From Enterococcus mundtii (GTDB lineage: Bacteria; Bacillota; Bacilli; Lactobacillales; Enterococcaceae), in contig NZ_PUAP01000034.1 in assembly GCF_002947535.1 (NCBI RefSeq), positions 1-64,000 of the forward strand: a stretch of DNA of 64,000 nucleotides, in the 5' to 3' direction. Both the position numbers and the translations under genes were made by a program. A model generated the notes under the pieces. That model saw only the letters and a list, made by a program, of their open reading frames with translations. It did no database searches and had not been told where the DNA came from. How positions within the stretch are numbered: position 1 is the first letter of the stretch; every line of letters starts with the position of its first letter. Shown here piece by piece: positions 9,546 through 19,105 of this stretch.

Positions 9546-11954
9546 TTAAATAAAATGTAGCGGCTCGTTGTCGATTGCAACAAATAGATTTTGTCGCTGT
9601 TCTTTTTGACTTTGATCCAAAATTTCTTTCAGGACGTTAGGCAGTTCTGGTTCATGTTTATATTTGATGATCAGCTGATAGTAATAGCGATTTTTCACGC
9701 GTAAAACGGTGCTAGGTACCGGACCTAACAATAGGCTATTCGGCCCTAGTACTTGCTTTAATTGACTGGCGATCTGAAAGATTTTTTTTGCTGCAACTTG
9801 TTCTTCTGGATGACTTGTCGTGATCTTCACAGTGAAGTAATAAGGCGGGTAGCCTCCACGATGTCGCACATTCATTTCTTGTTGATAAAAGCGTTCATAA
9901 TTTTGTTCCTTTGCTAATGTCACCGCATAGTGATTCGGATTGAATGTTTGGATCACGACTTCCCCAGCTTTTTCGGCTCTTCCTGCCCTTCCGGAGACTT
10001 GTGTCAATAATTGGAAGGTATGTTCACTAGAACGAAAATCTGGCAGGTTCAACGAAGTATCTGCATTTAGAACGCCGACTAAGGTTACATCAGGAAAATC
10101 CAATCCTTTTGCGATCATTTGCGTTCCTAATAGAATATCGGCTTGTTTGTCCCCAAATTTTTGTAAGATTCGTTCATGCGCGCCTTTTTTTCTGGTGGTA
10201 TCCACATCCATCCGCAAGATCCTTGCTTGAGGATAAAGTGCTTGTAACTCTTCTTCCACTTTTTGTGTTCCCGTTCCATAATATCGGATCTTGTTTTCTC
10301 CACAATTTGGACAACGATGTGGGATCGCTTCTTCATGTCCACAATAATGGCAACGCATCGAGCGAGAATCCATATGGAGAGTCAATGAGATATCGCAATT
10401 TGGGCAAGGCAAGACAAAGCCGCAATCACGACACATCACAAAGGAAGAATACCCTCGTCGATTCAATAGAAGAACCGTTTGTTCTTTTTTTTCTAATCGA
10501 TCTTGGATTTTTTCTTGTAATAATTGAGAGAACGTCGATGCCTGATTCTTTTCGAATTCTTCACGCATATCGACGACTTCGATCTCCGGTAATTGCGCAC
10601 TCATTTTCGCACGCTGACTCAAATGCAACATGCGATACACACCTTTTTGCGCACGTGCTCTTGATTCGAGGGATGGTGTCGCACTCCCCAAAACGATTGG
10701 GCAATGATGGTAATTCCCACGCCATATAGCTAAATCTCTAGCATGATAACGCGGGGTTTCATCTTGCTTATAGCTTGATTCATGCTCTTCATCAATGATG
10801 ATCAAACCAATATTTTCTAGTGGGGCAAAGATTGCTGAACGTGCACCGACGACGACTTGCGCTTCATTGCGCTCGATTTTACGCCATTCATCATATTTTT
10901 CACCTTGAGACAAGCCACTATGTAAAACGGCGACGGATTCTCCAAAGCGTCCTTTAAAACGTTCGACCATCTGAGGGGTCAACGCGATTTCAGGAACCAA
11001 CATGATTGCTGTCTTCTTCTCTGCCAAGACATCGGCAATGGCTTGAAGATAGACTTCTGTTTTCCCACTACCAGTAATTCCTTCAAGTAAAAAGGTTTCA
11101 TTCTTTTCCTGATGGCAGGCTTCAATGATCTGTTGGACCGCTGATTGTTGTTCTTCATTTAATTGTAAGGCAGTCGTTCGTTCAAATATCCGATCTTTAT
11201 AAGGGTCGCGATAACTTTCGACTTCTTCGATGCGCAACCACCCTTTATCTCTGCCTTGATTCAATACAACAGAGCTGACTCCTTTTTCTTTGAAATAAGA
11301 AACAGGCATTGGTTGTTCCATTTCTGACAAATAAAGAAGCAATTCTTTTTGTTTTTTCGCATTTTGTCTCAAGCTGCCCCAAGCTTCATCCAGTTGTGCT
11401 TTTGACAAAAGAGAGTGAACGACACGGATCGTTTTCACTTTGTTTTTTGTATGGACTTCGTAACGGATATCAACTAGCTTGTTCTTACGCCAACGGATCA
11501 TTTGCGGTAAGAGCCCAGTTTCTTCCGCTTCTTTCCAAGAAATCTCTTGTCTACCTGCGAAAAATGCAACGACTTCTGGTTCATCAGTTACTGGATAAAT
11601 GAGTTTATCGTATTCTGCTTTCATGACACTTGGTAGCATCGTTTGCAAACAGGTGATTTTAAAAGCATAAGTAATGGTTTTCATATAATCAGCTAACCTC
11701 ATCAACTCTTGATTGACAACAGGTGCCAGGTCAAGTAATTGAAGGATCGGCTTCAATTCTTTTTTAAGAGGTTGCTCGTTGGCTGTCAACGCCATCACAA
11801 AGCCTTGGACCTGGCGATTGCCGTTACCAAAGGGTATCGCTACGCGCATACCGACTTGGATAGCCGCTTCCATTTCAGAAGGAACCAAGTAGGTGAATGC
11901 TTGATCGGTTTGCATAGTTGGTACATCGACAATCACATCCGCAATAACAGTCAT
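9546..11954 (-). CDS. priA: Primosomal protein N' (replication restart helicase PriA)
   Basis: Superfamily 2 helicase that reloads the replisome at stalled forks. The 802-residue protein has the N-terminal 3'-binding domain, Walker A GITGSGKT (292-299), DEEH box (388-391), motif GSATPS (423-428), and the inserted zinc-binding region with cysteines 508, 511, 517, 520, 535, 538, 548 and 551, followed by the second helicase lobe (GTQMIAKG, VSGRAGRA). def follows 13 bases on. In B. subtilis coaBC lies between rpoZ and priA; here it does not. Confidence 0.97.
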   Translation of the reverse strand: MTVIADVIVDVPTMQTDQAFTYLVPSEMEAAIQVGMRVAIPFGNGNRQVQGFVMALTANEQPLKKELKPILQLLDLAPVVNQELMRLADYMKTITYAFKITCLQTMLPSVMKAEYDKLIYPVTDEPEVVAFFAGRQEISWKEAEETGLLPQMIRWRKNKLVDIRYEVHTKNKVKTIRVVHSLLSKAQLDEAWGSLRQNAKKQKELLLYLSEMEQPMPVSYFKEKGVSSVVLNQGRDKGWLRIEEVESYRDPYKDRIFERTTALQLNEEQQSAVQQIIEACHQEKNETFLLEGITGSGKTEVYLQAIADVLAEKKTAIMLVPEIALTPQMVERFKGRFGESVAVLHSGLSQGEKYDEWRKIERNEAQVVVGARSAIFAPLENIGLIIIDEEHESSYKQDETPRYHARDLAIWRGNYHHCPIVLGSATPSLESRARAQKGVYRMLHLSQRAKMSAQLPEIEVVDMREEFEKNQASTFSQLLQEKIQDRLEKKEQTVLLLNRRGYSSFVMCRDCGFVLPCPNCDISLTLHMDSRSMRCHYCGHEEAIPHRCPNCGENKIRYYGTGTQKVEEELQALYPQARILRMDVDTTRKKGAHERILQKFGDKQADILLGTQMIAKGLDFPDVTLVGVLNADTSLNLPDFRSSEHTFQLLTQVSGRAGRAEKAGEVVIQTFNPNHYAVTLAKEQNYERFYQQEMNVRHRGGYPPYYFTVKITTSHPEEQVAAKKIFQIASQLKQVLGPNSLLLGPVPSTVLRVKNRYYYQLIIKYKHEPELPNVLKEILDQSQKEQRQNLFVAIDNEPLHFI

Positions 11955-12072
11955 GGACTCCTTCTCCTTTCTTCATCTTGGTCTAAAACACAAAATGGCT
12001 CTTGCTTATTTTACTAGAGATTCCTTGTTTTGTCTTACTTTCTGCCAAATCCTAACAAAAAATTAACGCAGG

Positions 12073-12105
12073 AAAAAAAAGAGCCTAGGAACATTTCCCA
12101 AGCTC
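12073..12105 (-). terminator. Rho-independent terminator after rpoZ
   Basis: On the minus strand GAGCTTGGGAA pairs with TTCCTAGGCTC with mismatches and is followed by eight Ts. A second inverted repeat, CTATTCACCTGATGAATAG on the complementary strand, lies just upstream. It separates gmk-rpoZ from priA. Confidence 0.75.
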
Positions 12106-12144
12106 AAAGCTTTCGCTATTCATCAGGTGAATAGTGAGTTGATT

Positions 12145-12450
12145 TTATAGTTTTTGCTCGTCGCGAATACGAGACTCTAATTCTTGTTGTGCGCGGTCTT
12201 TTTGCGCGCGACGTTCTTCGTCTTCCATACGTAGACGTTCACGTTTTAATTCAGGATGCGGATCGCTGATCACATTTCCTGCTTCGATTTCTTCTAAAGC
12301 TTGTCCAACACTTTTGACAGAATCAAATGAATCCATTGTTGGTTGTGCTTTTGCGTCTAATTCATGGGCACGTTTACTTGCTAAAATCACTAGAGAATAT
12401 TTTGAATTCACGCGATCTAATAATGAGTCGATTGAAGGTTTTAACATCAT
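12145..12450 (-). CDS. rpoZ: RNA polymerase omega subunit
   Basis: A 101-residue small RNA polymerase subunit that helps fold and assemble beta'. The N-terminal part has the family pattern [26 protein letters not shown] and the conserved [13 protein letters not shown], followed by a charged C-terminal helix longer than in E. coli, typical of lactic acid bacteria. It follows gmk by four bases. Confidence 0.95.
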   Translation of the reverse strand: MMLKPSIDSLLDRVNSKYSLVILASKRAHELDAKAQPTMDSFDSVKSVGQALEEIEAGNVISDPHPELKRERLRMEDEERRAQKDRAQQELESRIRDEQKL

Positions 12451-12454
12451 AAGA

Positions 12455-13081
<627 letters not shown>

Positions 13082-13266
13082 TCAACTAGTCTTTTTTATA
13101 CTATTGCTTATTTTGCACTTTTTTCTTGCAACTTTCAAGGCTATTTTTTTATTATAGCTAGAAAACCTAGAAAAAGCTAGTCTACTTCCTATCAAAGGAT
13201 TTTTTTCATTCATTTCGTACACAAGCCTGCCTAACGGACAGGTCGTCGATCAGACAGGCTGGACAC

Positions 13267-14157
13267 TTATTCAATATTTTGGATTTGCTCACGGATTTTT
13301 TCTAAAATCGTTTTAGACTGAACGACATGGTTTTTGATTTCGATCGCGCTTGATTTTGAGCCGATCGTATTGATTTCACGATTCATCTCCTGTAAAAGGA
13401 AATCTAGTTCTCGACCGATGGGATAATCTGCTTCAAGTAGCTCTTCCAATTTCTGCGTATGGATGACTAAACGGTCGATTTCTTCATGGATATCGCCACG
13501 CTCTAAGAGAATCGCTATTTCGGTCAATAAACGTTCTCGCTCCACTTCTGCGCCAAGAAAAGCTTCTAATTTTTCTTGGTATCTCGTCTGGAATTCTTGC
13601 TCGTAGATCTCGACAAAGCTAGCTAAGCCGGCAATATTTTTCTTTAACTCTTTTGTTTGTTGAAGCAAGACTCTAGCTAGAGCTTGCCCTTCTATACTCC
13701 GACTTTCTTCGATTGAACGAAGTGCTGTTTGTAGTGTTTCTTTCGCTAATTGTGCAAGTACTTCTTGATCTTCTTCCGTTGATTCTGCAATCGTCACGAA
13801 CTCTTCGTTTAGTGCAAAACGCTCGATCAGTTTACCGATCGACAATGCGTTGGATTCGCCGTATCTTTCTTCGATACCTGCGGTCATTTGTGCATAGAGA
13901 GTATCGATCAGTTGCCAATTGATCGTCACTTTTTTATCTTGTTCACCTAAATATGATAGGTTGATAAAGACATCGACACGACCTCGACTTAACTTTGTTT
14001 TGATCAATTGTCGCAGCTCATTTTCAACAAAACCTAATACTTTTGGACTACGTACCTGGATATCTAAAAACCGTTGATTGACGCTTTTGATCTCGATTTC
14101 AAGTTGATAGTTCTTTTTTTCGCGGATGGCACTGCCAAAGCCAGTCATGCTCTTCAT
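13267..14157 (-). CDS. YicC/YloC-family endoribonuclease
   Basis: A 296-residue protein of the YicC family, implicated in endonucleolytic cleavage of RNA and small-RNA decay in E. coli. It begins with the hallmark MKSMTGFG and ends with the conserved DUF1732 part (RLVIHTQKLEELL, GRELDFLLQEMNREINTIGSKS). It lies upstream of gmk, as yloC does in B. subtilis, but is 197 bases away. That gap holds imperfect inverted repeats around AGCCTG/CAGGCT (about 13220-13262) without a T-run. Confidence 0.92.
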   Translation of the reverse strand: MKSMTGFGSAIREKKNYQLEIEIKSVNQRFLDIQVRSPKVLGFVENELRQLIKTKLSRGRVDVFINLSYLGEQDKKVTINWQLIDTLYAQMTAGIEERYGESNALSIGKLIERFALNEEFVTIAESTEEDQEVLAQLAKETLQTALRSIEESRSIEGQALARVLLQQTKELKKNIAGLASFVEIYEQEFQTRYQEKLEAFLGAEVERERLLTEIAILLERGDIHEEIDRLVIHTQKLEELLEADYPIGRELDFLLQEMNREINTIGSKSSAIEIKNHVVQSKTILEKIREQIQNIE

Positions 14158-14175
14158 ACGACAGAGTCCTTTCTC

Positions 14176-14394
14176 TTACATATTTTTGATTGCTTTTTGT
14201 AACTCTTCAAACTCTTCGTTCGTAAGCGTTAGCCCCTTACCCATTTTTTCATGGTCCGGTGCCCAGTCCCGTAAGTCAAATTTCGGTGGTCTACCGTTCC
14301 AACTCACTAAGTTTAATTCTTTACGCCACCCTTTATTATTTTCAGATAAAACTGCAATTTCTTCTACGATCTCATATGAGAATTCTTGTGCCAT
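14176..14394 (-). CDS. YdbC-type PC4-like ssDNA-binding protein
   Basis: A 72-residue protein resembling Lactococcus YdbC, a member of the PC4/whirly-like fold that binds single-stranded DNA. Conserved features are the VLSENNKGWRKELNLVSWN strand pair, KFDLRDWAPDHEKMGKG and the C-terminal helix. Its start lies 31 bases inside the end of the patatin-like gene and is preceded by GGAGGAAC, so it is translated from the same message. yicC follows after 18 bases. Confidence 0.8.
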   Translation of the reverse strand: MAQEFSYEIVEEIAVLSENNKGWRKELNLVSWNGRPPKFDLRDWAPDHEKMGKGLTLTNEEFEELQKAIKNM

Positions 14395-16055
14395 TTTTGT
14401 TCCTCCTTTAGATGATATAGATAGAGATACATCAGAGTTTCGATTGTATCTGCATTAAGTTGTCGTTGTAAGCGCTCATGCTTTTTTTCTTTCACGTCTT
14501 GGTAGATCGCGTGTTCCTTCATTACGTGTATTTTAGCATTTCGCTCCAGTTTTCGAAACTTCAACCATTCGCTGGCATTTAATTGACCGACCTTTTTTAA
14601 AAATGCTTCATCGATTTTACTTTCTTGGCAAATGACCGGCAAGATCTCTTCGACGGTATACACTTTATTCGGTAGGATCAATTTTTGTTTTGCTAGTAGC
14701 TCAAGCATCGCCAATCCGCATGTTTCTTTGGTGACCCTGTCTTTATATACATTACGCAAGTCTCGCCAAAATTTTTCTTTATAAAAAATGGTTAAGTCTA
14801 ACTCAAGTGCTTCGACTAAGAAACGCAAGAAACTTCGCCAATAACGTTCAACTGGTTTTGCCGTTTCAAACGTATACCAGTTCCCTTGATAGATCCCTAA
14901 ACATTTTTTTGCTTCTAAATAGCCTAACTGGATATTCAATTGGTTTCTTTGTCGTTCAAATACTAAGAAACCACCTAAAGACCAGTTTGAAGAACATTGC
15001 CAAGTCACCAAAGCATCTGGTTCCTTATATTTTTTTGCTACACCAGGTCCTTGGACATCGACAATCAAGACTTCGGTGGCGCCTTGTTGGATAGCAACAT
15101 CTACTGGTACATTATTTCGATAGCCACCATCAACATATTTTGATCCGTCAATCTGGCGATAAGCCATGGCAGGATAAAAAGAAGCAGAAGCGAGTATCCA
15201 ATCGGCGATTTCTGTTGGTTCTAATGCTTGGATTTTTGTGACTGTTTCCTGAAATTCTGGGATTCTAGTTGCGACTGTATAGAGTTGTGGTTTTTCTGTA
15301 CATTTGATTTTTTCTGCATCAAGATGTTGCTCGAGTAACGCCTCCAACGGTGCAATCGAAGTTCCCCCTTCGACTACTGCGCGACGTGTCATCAAGCTCG
15401 CTTCTTGGATATAACGTTGCCTCAAATCTTCTGATAAGGCGACTTCTGGTAAAGCCAATACTTGATTGGTTGACAGTTCCTGCCATAAATCAATGGCTTG
15501 CACTAATTGATCTTGAACGATCAAAGCCCCATTCAGCGCACCTACAGAAGTGCCAGTAATGAGTGAAATCTCTAAGTTTTCTTCTTTCAGTGCTTTCCAG
15601 ACACCGATTTGGTAAGCACCATGCGCCCCGCCTCCGCCTAAGACGAGCCCCGTATGATAGGAAAGCTCCTTCTTGAACGATTGCGTTCCCGAATAACCCC
15701 TTCGCTGGAAAAGGTCGATCATGTTGGACGAAATCGAATGATCAAAGCGGAAGAGTCCGTATCTTTTGAAAAAATAACGAACCGTACTTTCTAGCAATAG
15801 GAAAATATCGGACCACTGCCAATATTCTTCTTCGATCAACACGTTCGTGTAAGTCAATTTTTCATTCGTTATTTCTGCAGTAAAGTAAATGTTCAGCTTC
15901 TTCGATGCGATCTTCCATGCCTGTTGTTTTTTTGCCTGTTGCCAAAAATGTTGTCGACTTTCTTGATGTGTATTGAAAAAGGCAAAAGGTTGCTTTGCTT
16001 GCTGGACTCGATTCTGTTGATAACGTTCCGACCAATAGACTTTTTGGACTTTCAT
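14364..16055 (-). CDS. Patatin-like phospholipase family protein, long form
   Basis: Predicted serine lipid hydrolase with a Ser-Asp dyad. Counting from GTG at 16061, the patatin core shows GGGGAHGAY (142-150), the nucleophile elbow GTSVG (170-174) and the aspartate motif DGG (311-313). I prefer ATG at 16055 (563 residues), four to six bases after GAGGTG. The protein is nearly twice the usual core length: about 135 residues precede the core and about 230 follow it, neither of which I recognise. No signal peptide is visible; two hydrophobic patches are not clear membrane helices. Substrate unknown. Confidence 0.85.
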   Translation of the reverse strand: MKVQKVYWSERYQQNRVQQAKQPFAFFNTHQESRQHFWQQAKKQQAWKIASKKLNIYFTAEITNEKLTYTNVLIEEEYWQWSDIFLLLESTVRYFFKRYGLFRFDHSISSNMIDLFQRRGYSGTQSFKKELSYHTGLVLGGGGAHGAYQIGVWKALKEENLEISLITGTSVGALNGALIVQDQLVQAIDLWQELSTNQVLALPEVALSEDLRQRYIQEASLMTRRAVVEGGTSIAPLEALLEQHLDAEKIKCTEKPQLYTVATRIPEFQETVTKIQALEPTEIADWILASASFYPAMAYRQIDGSKYVDGGYRNNVPVDVAIQQGATEVLIVDVQGPGVAKKYKEPDALVTWQCSSNWSLGGFLVFERQRNQLNIQLGYLEAKKCLGIYQGNWYTFETAKPVERYWRSFLRFLVEALELDLTIFYKEKFWRDLRNVYKDRVTKETCGLAMLELLAKQKLILPNKVYTVEEILPVICQESKIDEAFLKKVGQLNASEWLKFRKLERNAKIHVMKEHAIYQDVKEKKHERLQRQLNADTIETLMYLYLYHLKEEQKWHKNSHMRS

Positions 16056-16285
16056 AGACACCTCAGATTCTCTTTTTCTTTTTATTATATCAGTAATCAG
16101 AAAAAAAGGGGGCTGTGACTAGCAACATGATATTAGCGTTATATATATAATACTTTTTACTTATTGTTCATATTTTATTCATGAAAAAATAGTTGCTTTG
16201 TAATCGAATTTTAAAATAAAAGAAACAAGCTTTTTTTCAGTAAATGTTGTAAAATGAAAGGGATGAGATACAGGGGAGGAGGAGC

Positions 16286-17065
16286 ATGATGAGTGATTCA
16301 GTATATGTACATATCGATACAACTAGTAACGCCGTTTTGACCAAAGGGCTGACTATCAGTGATTTTTCAAATAGCATCGTGCATTTCCCTCAAAATCTAC
16401 TTTTGTTGGACCCTTCCGCATCTGCCGGAGAATATGAATCACACACAGGTTTGAAAGTCATTCGTGGAACTGAGAATATCCAAAAATTTTTCCAAACCCT
16501 CCGCAGTCGAAACAACAGTACGGATCTTAAATGGATCGATTTTACCGATTTGACGATGTTAAAAGAATTAAGTCCTTTAGAAATCTCAGAGTTGCTTTAT
16601 TTTGGTCATATGAAAACACATCTCCACTCACCTTTTTTCTATAAATTACAAAATAACTTTGTTTATTTTGATTTGAGCGATCATCTAGGTAGGACCTATT
16701 ATCGTTATTTAGATGAATTTTATCGGATTTTTGCCAACAAGTTAAGCACGATCTTAGCGGGAAAAATCAACGAAAAAAAATCATTTTTCCGAAAAGAGAT
16801 CCCCGTTGAAAAAATCAGTGTGGAGATACTGAAAAAGATGCGTAATTTGATGCAAGAAGGAATCATCTTTTCGTTTGATCAAGCGGGTTTGGTCGATGAC
16901 AAGTATGAGATCCCGATCTATGTCATTGAAGATTACGTTTGGAAATTAAAAGGAACACGTTACTTAGAAGAAAAACCGGTAGCGGTTCTCGTCTATCATG
17001 CCACTCAACAACGTTGGCAACTAGACGGCAACGTTTCTGATTTTGTCTACAACACGTTTGTATAA
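16286..17065 (+). CDS. Unrecognised 259-residue protein
   Basis: Transcribed alone on the plus strand from an excellent ribosome binding site (GGGGAGGAGGAGC before ATG; a second ATG follows directly). A TAAAAT box at about 16250 may be its -10. The product is soluble-looking, without signal peptide or membrane helix, rich in aromatic residues and lysine (FFYKLQNNFVYFDLSDHLG, RYLEEKPVAVLVYHATQQRW). No catalytic motif or known domain can be seen. A palindromic repeat follows its stop within 25 bases. I cannot assign a role. Confidence 0.75.
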   Translation: MMSDSVYVHIDTTSNAVLTKGLTISDFSNSIVHFPQNLLLLDPSASAGEYESHTGLKVIRGTENIQKFFQTLRSRNNSTDLKWIDFTDLTMLKELSPLEISELLYFGHMKTHLHSPFFYKLQNNFVYFDLSDHLGRTYYRYLDEFYRIFANKLSTILAGKINEKKSFFRKEIPVEKISVEILKKMRNLMQEGIIFSFDQAGLVDDKYEIPIYVIEDYVWKLKGTRYLEEKPVAVLVYHATQQRWQLDGNVSDFVYNTFV

Positions 17066-17086
17066 TAACATTCAACTCTACTAAAA

Positions 17087-17215
17087 AGAGGTCGGAACAG
17101 AAGTGTTCAGCCTCAAAAAATAAGGCGCCATCCACGAAAATTGTTCTTCAATTTTTTGTGGATGGCGCCTTATTTCCGAAGAGGTTACTTCTGCTCCCGC
17201 CGTTTATTCGGTTGT
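17087..17215. repeat. Dispersed palindromic element, copy B (complete)
   Basis: The best complete copy. Inner arms TAAGGCGCCATCCACG (17121-17136) and CGTGGATGGCGCCTTA-like (17157-17172) pair almost perfectly around an AAAATTG/CAATTTT extension and a short loop. The outer flanks GTCGGAACAGAAGTG and the complement of CACTTCTGCTCCCGCC-type sequence also pair imperfectly, giving an inverted repeat of about 125 bases. It fills most of the space between the 259-residue gene and thiT, which converge, so it may also serve as a bidirectional terminator. Confidence 0.85.
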
Positions 17216-17253
17216 AGGTGGTAGGAGAGAACTAATGTCCCACTCTCCTTTTT

Positions 17254-17838
17254 TTAATTTTTACTTTTACGTACCTGCAATCCTTCGCCTACAAATAAAG
17301 AAGGAACGGTCTGTTCAATACCTAATAGGACAACCGTTGTTACAATACCGGTAGCTAACCCACTAGCGCCATTCATGACTAAAGAGAACAACCATGGATT
17401 CATTCCCCATAGTGCAAAACTACCCCAAAAAGCAACTCCAGCGACAAAATGCCAGAAATATCTTGCAGTCACACCAACGAATGTCGCTAAAATGATCGTT
17501 GAGGCCATTTTCTTACGATTGCCTTGCAGATAACTCTGTTGCATTCTTTGCGAAAAAATCCCTGCGACGCCAGCAAACGTAAACGCGATCGGATACTCGA
17601 TCAACACTTGGATGACACTCAAGTAATAAACGGTTCCCATGGGAAAGTGAAGGATTCCCCACAGAAAAGCTGACCCCATACCAGCTTTCCACCCTCTTCT
17701 CAAGGCAAATAAAGTTAAAGGGATTTGCCCGAGCGAGATTTCAAAACTACTACCTATTTGTAGAGGAATCATCGACAACACTAAAGACAATGCTGCGACG
17801 ATCGTTCCCTCGATCCAGACACGATGATTCTTATTCAT
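17254..17838 (-). CDS. thiT: Thiamine-specific ECF transporter S component ThiT
   Basis: Membrane substrate-binding subunit that captures thiamine for the shared ECF energising module. 194 residues with six predicted helices. The family pattern ARYFWHFVAGVAFWG followed by GMNPWLFSLVMNG is present; these aromatic and polar residues line the thiamine pocket in ThiT. ATG at 17838 is chosen: it follows AAAGGAGG and a T-run, and the longer frame to 17871 lies inside the riboswitch expression platform. A TPP riboswitch directly upstream supports the substrate assignment. Confidence 0.93.
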   Translation of the reverse strand: MNKNHRVWIEGTIVAALSLVLSMIPLQIGSSFEISLGQIPLTLFALRRGWKAGMGSAFLWGILHFPMGTVYYLSVIQVLIEYPIAFTFAGVAGIFSQRMQQSYLQGNRKKMASTIILATFVGVTARYFWHFVAGVAFWGSFALWGMNPWLFSLVMNGASGLATGIVTTVVLLGIEQTVPSLFVGEGLQVRKSKN

Positions 17839-18020
17839 AAAAAAGCTTCCTCCTTTATAATTGGACATCACAAAGGAGGAAGCAAGTTTGTTTTTTTACA
17901 AACAGCTTCGTGCTTTCACACTAGCTATTCATTCACAATTCCTACGCTCGCATAACCGAAACAGGTACGAAGGGTTTAGAATATATTCAGTCTCAGCCCA
18001 AGATGGACTCCCCTTTGTGA
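17839..18020 (-). promoter_or_regulatory. TPP riboswitch with a terminator that also hides the thiT ribosome binding site
   Basis: The minus strand carries the THI-box signatures in order: GGGGAGTCC, GGGCTGAGA, ACCCTT, ACCTG, and GCGTAGGAA (aptamer about 17935-18016). Downstream, hairpin 1 pairs GAAGC-GTTTGT with ACAAAC-GCTTC (about 17881-17906). Hairpin 2 pairs GCTTCCTCCTTT with AAAGGAGGAAGC (17872-17883 and 17845-17856), a perfect 12-bp stem followed by six Ts and then the ATG. The two compete for the same GCTTC segment. Hairpin 2 therefore works as a terminator and, if transcription passes, as a ribosome-binding-site mask. Confidence 0.95.
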
Positions 18021-18047
18021 TTGTAATTATTTAGTTTTTATTTTCCT

Positions 18048-19016
18048 TTATCTTTTTGTTTCAAATAAAGGACTAACTGGTTTGTTTTCATGGATACGTT
18101 TGATTGCGTCACCCATCAAGCCACCAACACTTACTTCGTCAATTTTATCAATTTTGCGGTCTTCTGGCAAATAGATCGAATCCGTTACGACTAAGCGCTC
18201 AATTGCAGAGTCTTCGATTCTTTGTAAAGCAGGTCCTGACAATACAGGGTGTGTACATGAAGCATAAACGCTCACTGCTCCAGCTTCTTTCAGCGCATTG
18301 GCTGCTAATGTGATCGTTCCAGCTGTATCGATCATGTCATCGATCAAGACACATGTTTTGCCTTCTACTTGACCAATGATATTCATCACTTCTGCCACGT
18401 TTGCTTTCGGACGGCGTTTATCAATGATCGCAATTGGTGCTTTTAAGAATTCAGCCAATTTACGTGCACGAGTAACACCACCATGGTCAGGTGAGACAAC
18501 GACAACATCATCGCCTTGGATCCCTTTTTCTAAGAAGTAATTCGCAATCAACGGTGCGCCCATCAAATGGTCGACCGGAATATCAAAGAAACCTTGGATT
18601 TGGACTGCGTGCAAGTCAAGTGTCAACATTCTTGTTGCTCCAGCTTTTTGGATCATATTTGCCACTAATTTTGCAGTGATTGGTTCACGGGCGCGTGCTT
18701 TACGGTCTTGACGTGCGTAGCCGTAATACGGCATCACGACATTGATCGTTTTGGCACTTGCACGCTTCAATGCATCGATCATGATCAACAGTTCCATCAG
18801 GTTATCATTTACCGGACTACTTGTTGATTGAATAACATATACGTGTGAACCACGGATACTTTCTTCGATATTGACTTGGATCTCACCATCGCTAAATTGA
18901 GTGACTGATGATTTTCCTAATTCAACCCCAACAGCTGCAGCAATTTTTTCTGCCAATGGACGATTTGAGTTTAATGCAAATATTTTTAATCTTGGATCAA
19001 AGTAATGTTTGGACAT
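18048..19016 (-). CDS. prs: Ribose-phosphate pyrophosphokinase
   Basis: Makes PRPP from ribose 5-phosphate and ATP for purine, pyrimidine, His and Trp synthesis. 322 residues from ATG at 19016, which follows GGAGG; the open frame to 19040 is ignored. Motifs include FSDGEIQV, the flexible loop [17 protein letters not shown] and the PRPP loop DDMIDTAGT. It stands downstream of purR-glmU as in B. subtilis. Confidence 0.97.
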   Translation of the reverse strand: MSKHYFDPRLKIFALNSNRPLAEKIAAAVGVELGKSSVTQFSDGEIQVNIEESIRGSHVYVIQSTSSPVNDNLMELLIMIDALKRASAKTINVVMPYYGYARQDRKARAREPITAKLVANMIQKAGATRMLTLDLHAVQIQGFFDIPVDHLMGAPLIANYFLEKGIQGDDVVVVSPDHGGVTRARKLAEFLKAPIAIIDKRRPKANVAEVMNIIGQVEGKTCVLIDDMIDTAGTITLAANALKEAGAVSVYASCTHPVLSGPALQRIEDSAIERLVVTDSIYLPEDRKIDKIDEVSVGGLMGDAIKRIHENKPVSPLFETKR

Positions 19017-19105
19017 GAGGACCTCCGCTTTCTTTTTCACAACTCTACTACCTAATAAATACTAGTCATATTTGCCGAATAAATCAAGTGATTTTACAAA
19101 AAGTA

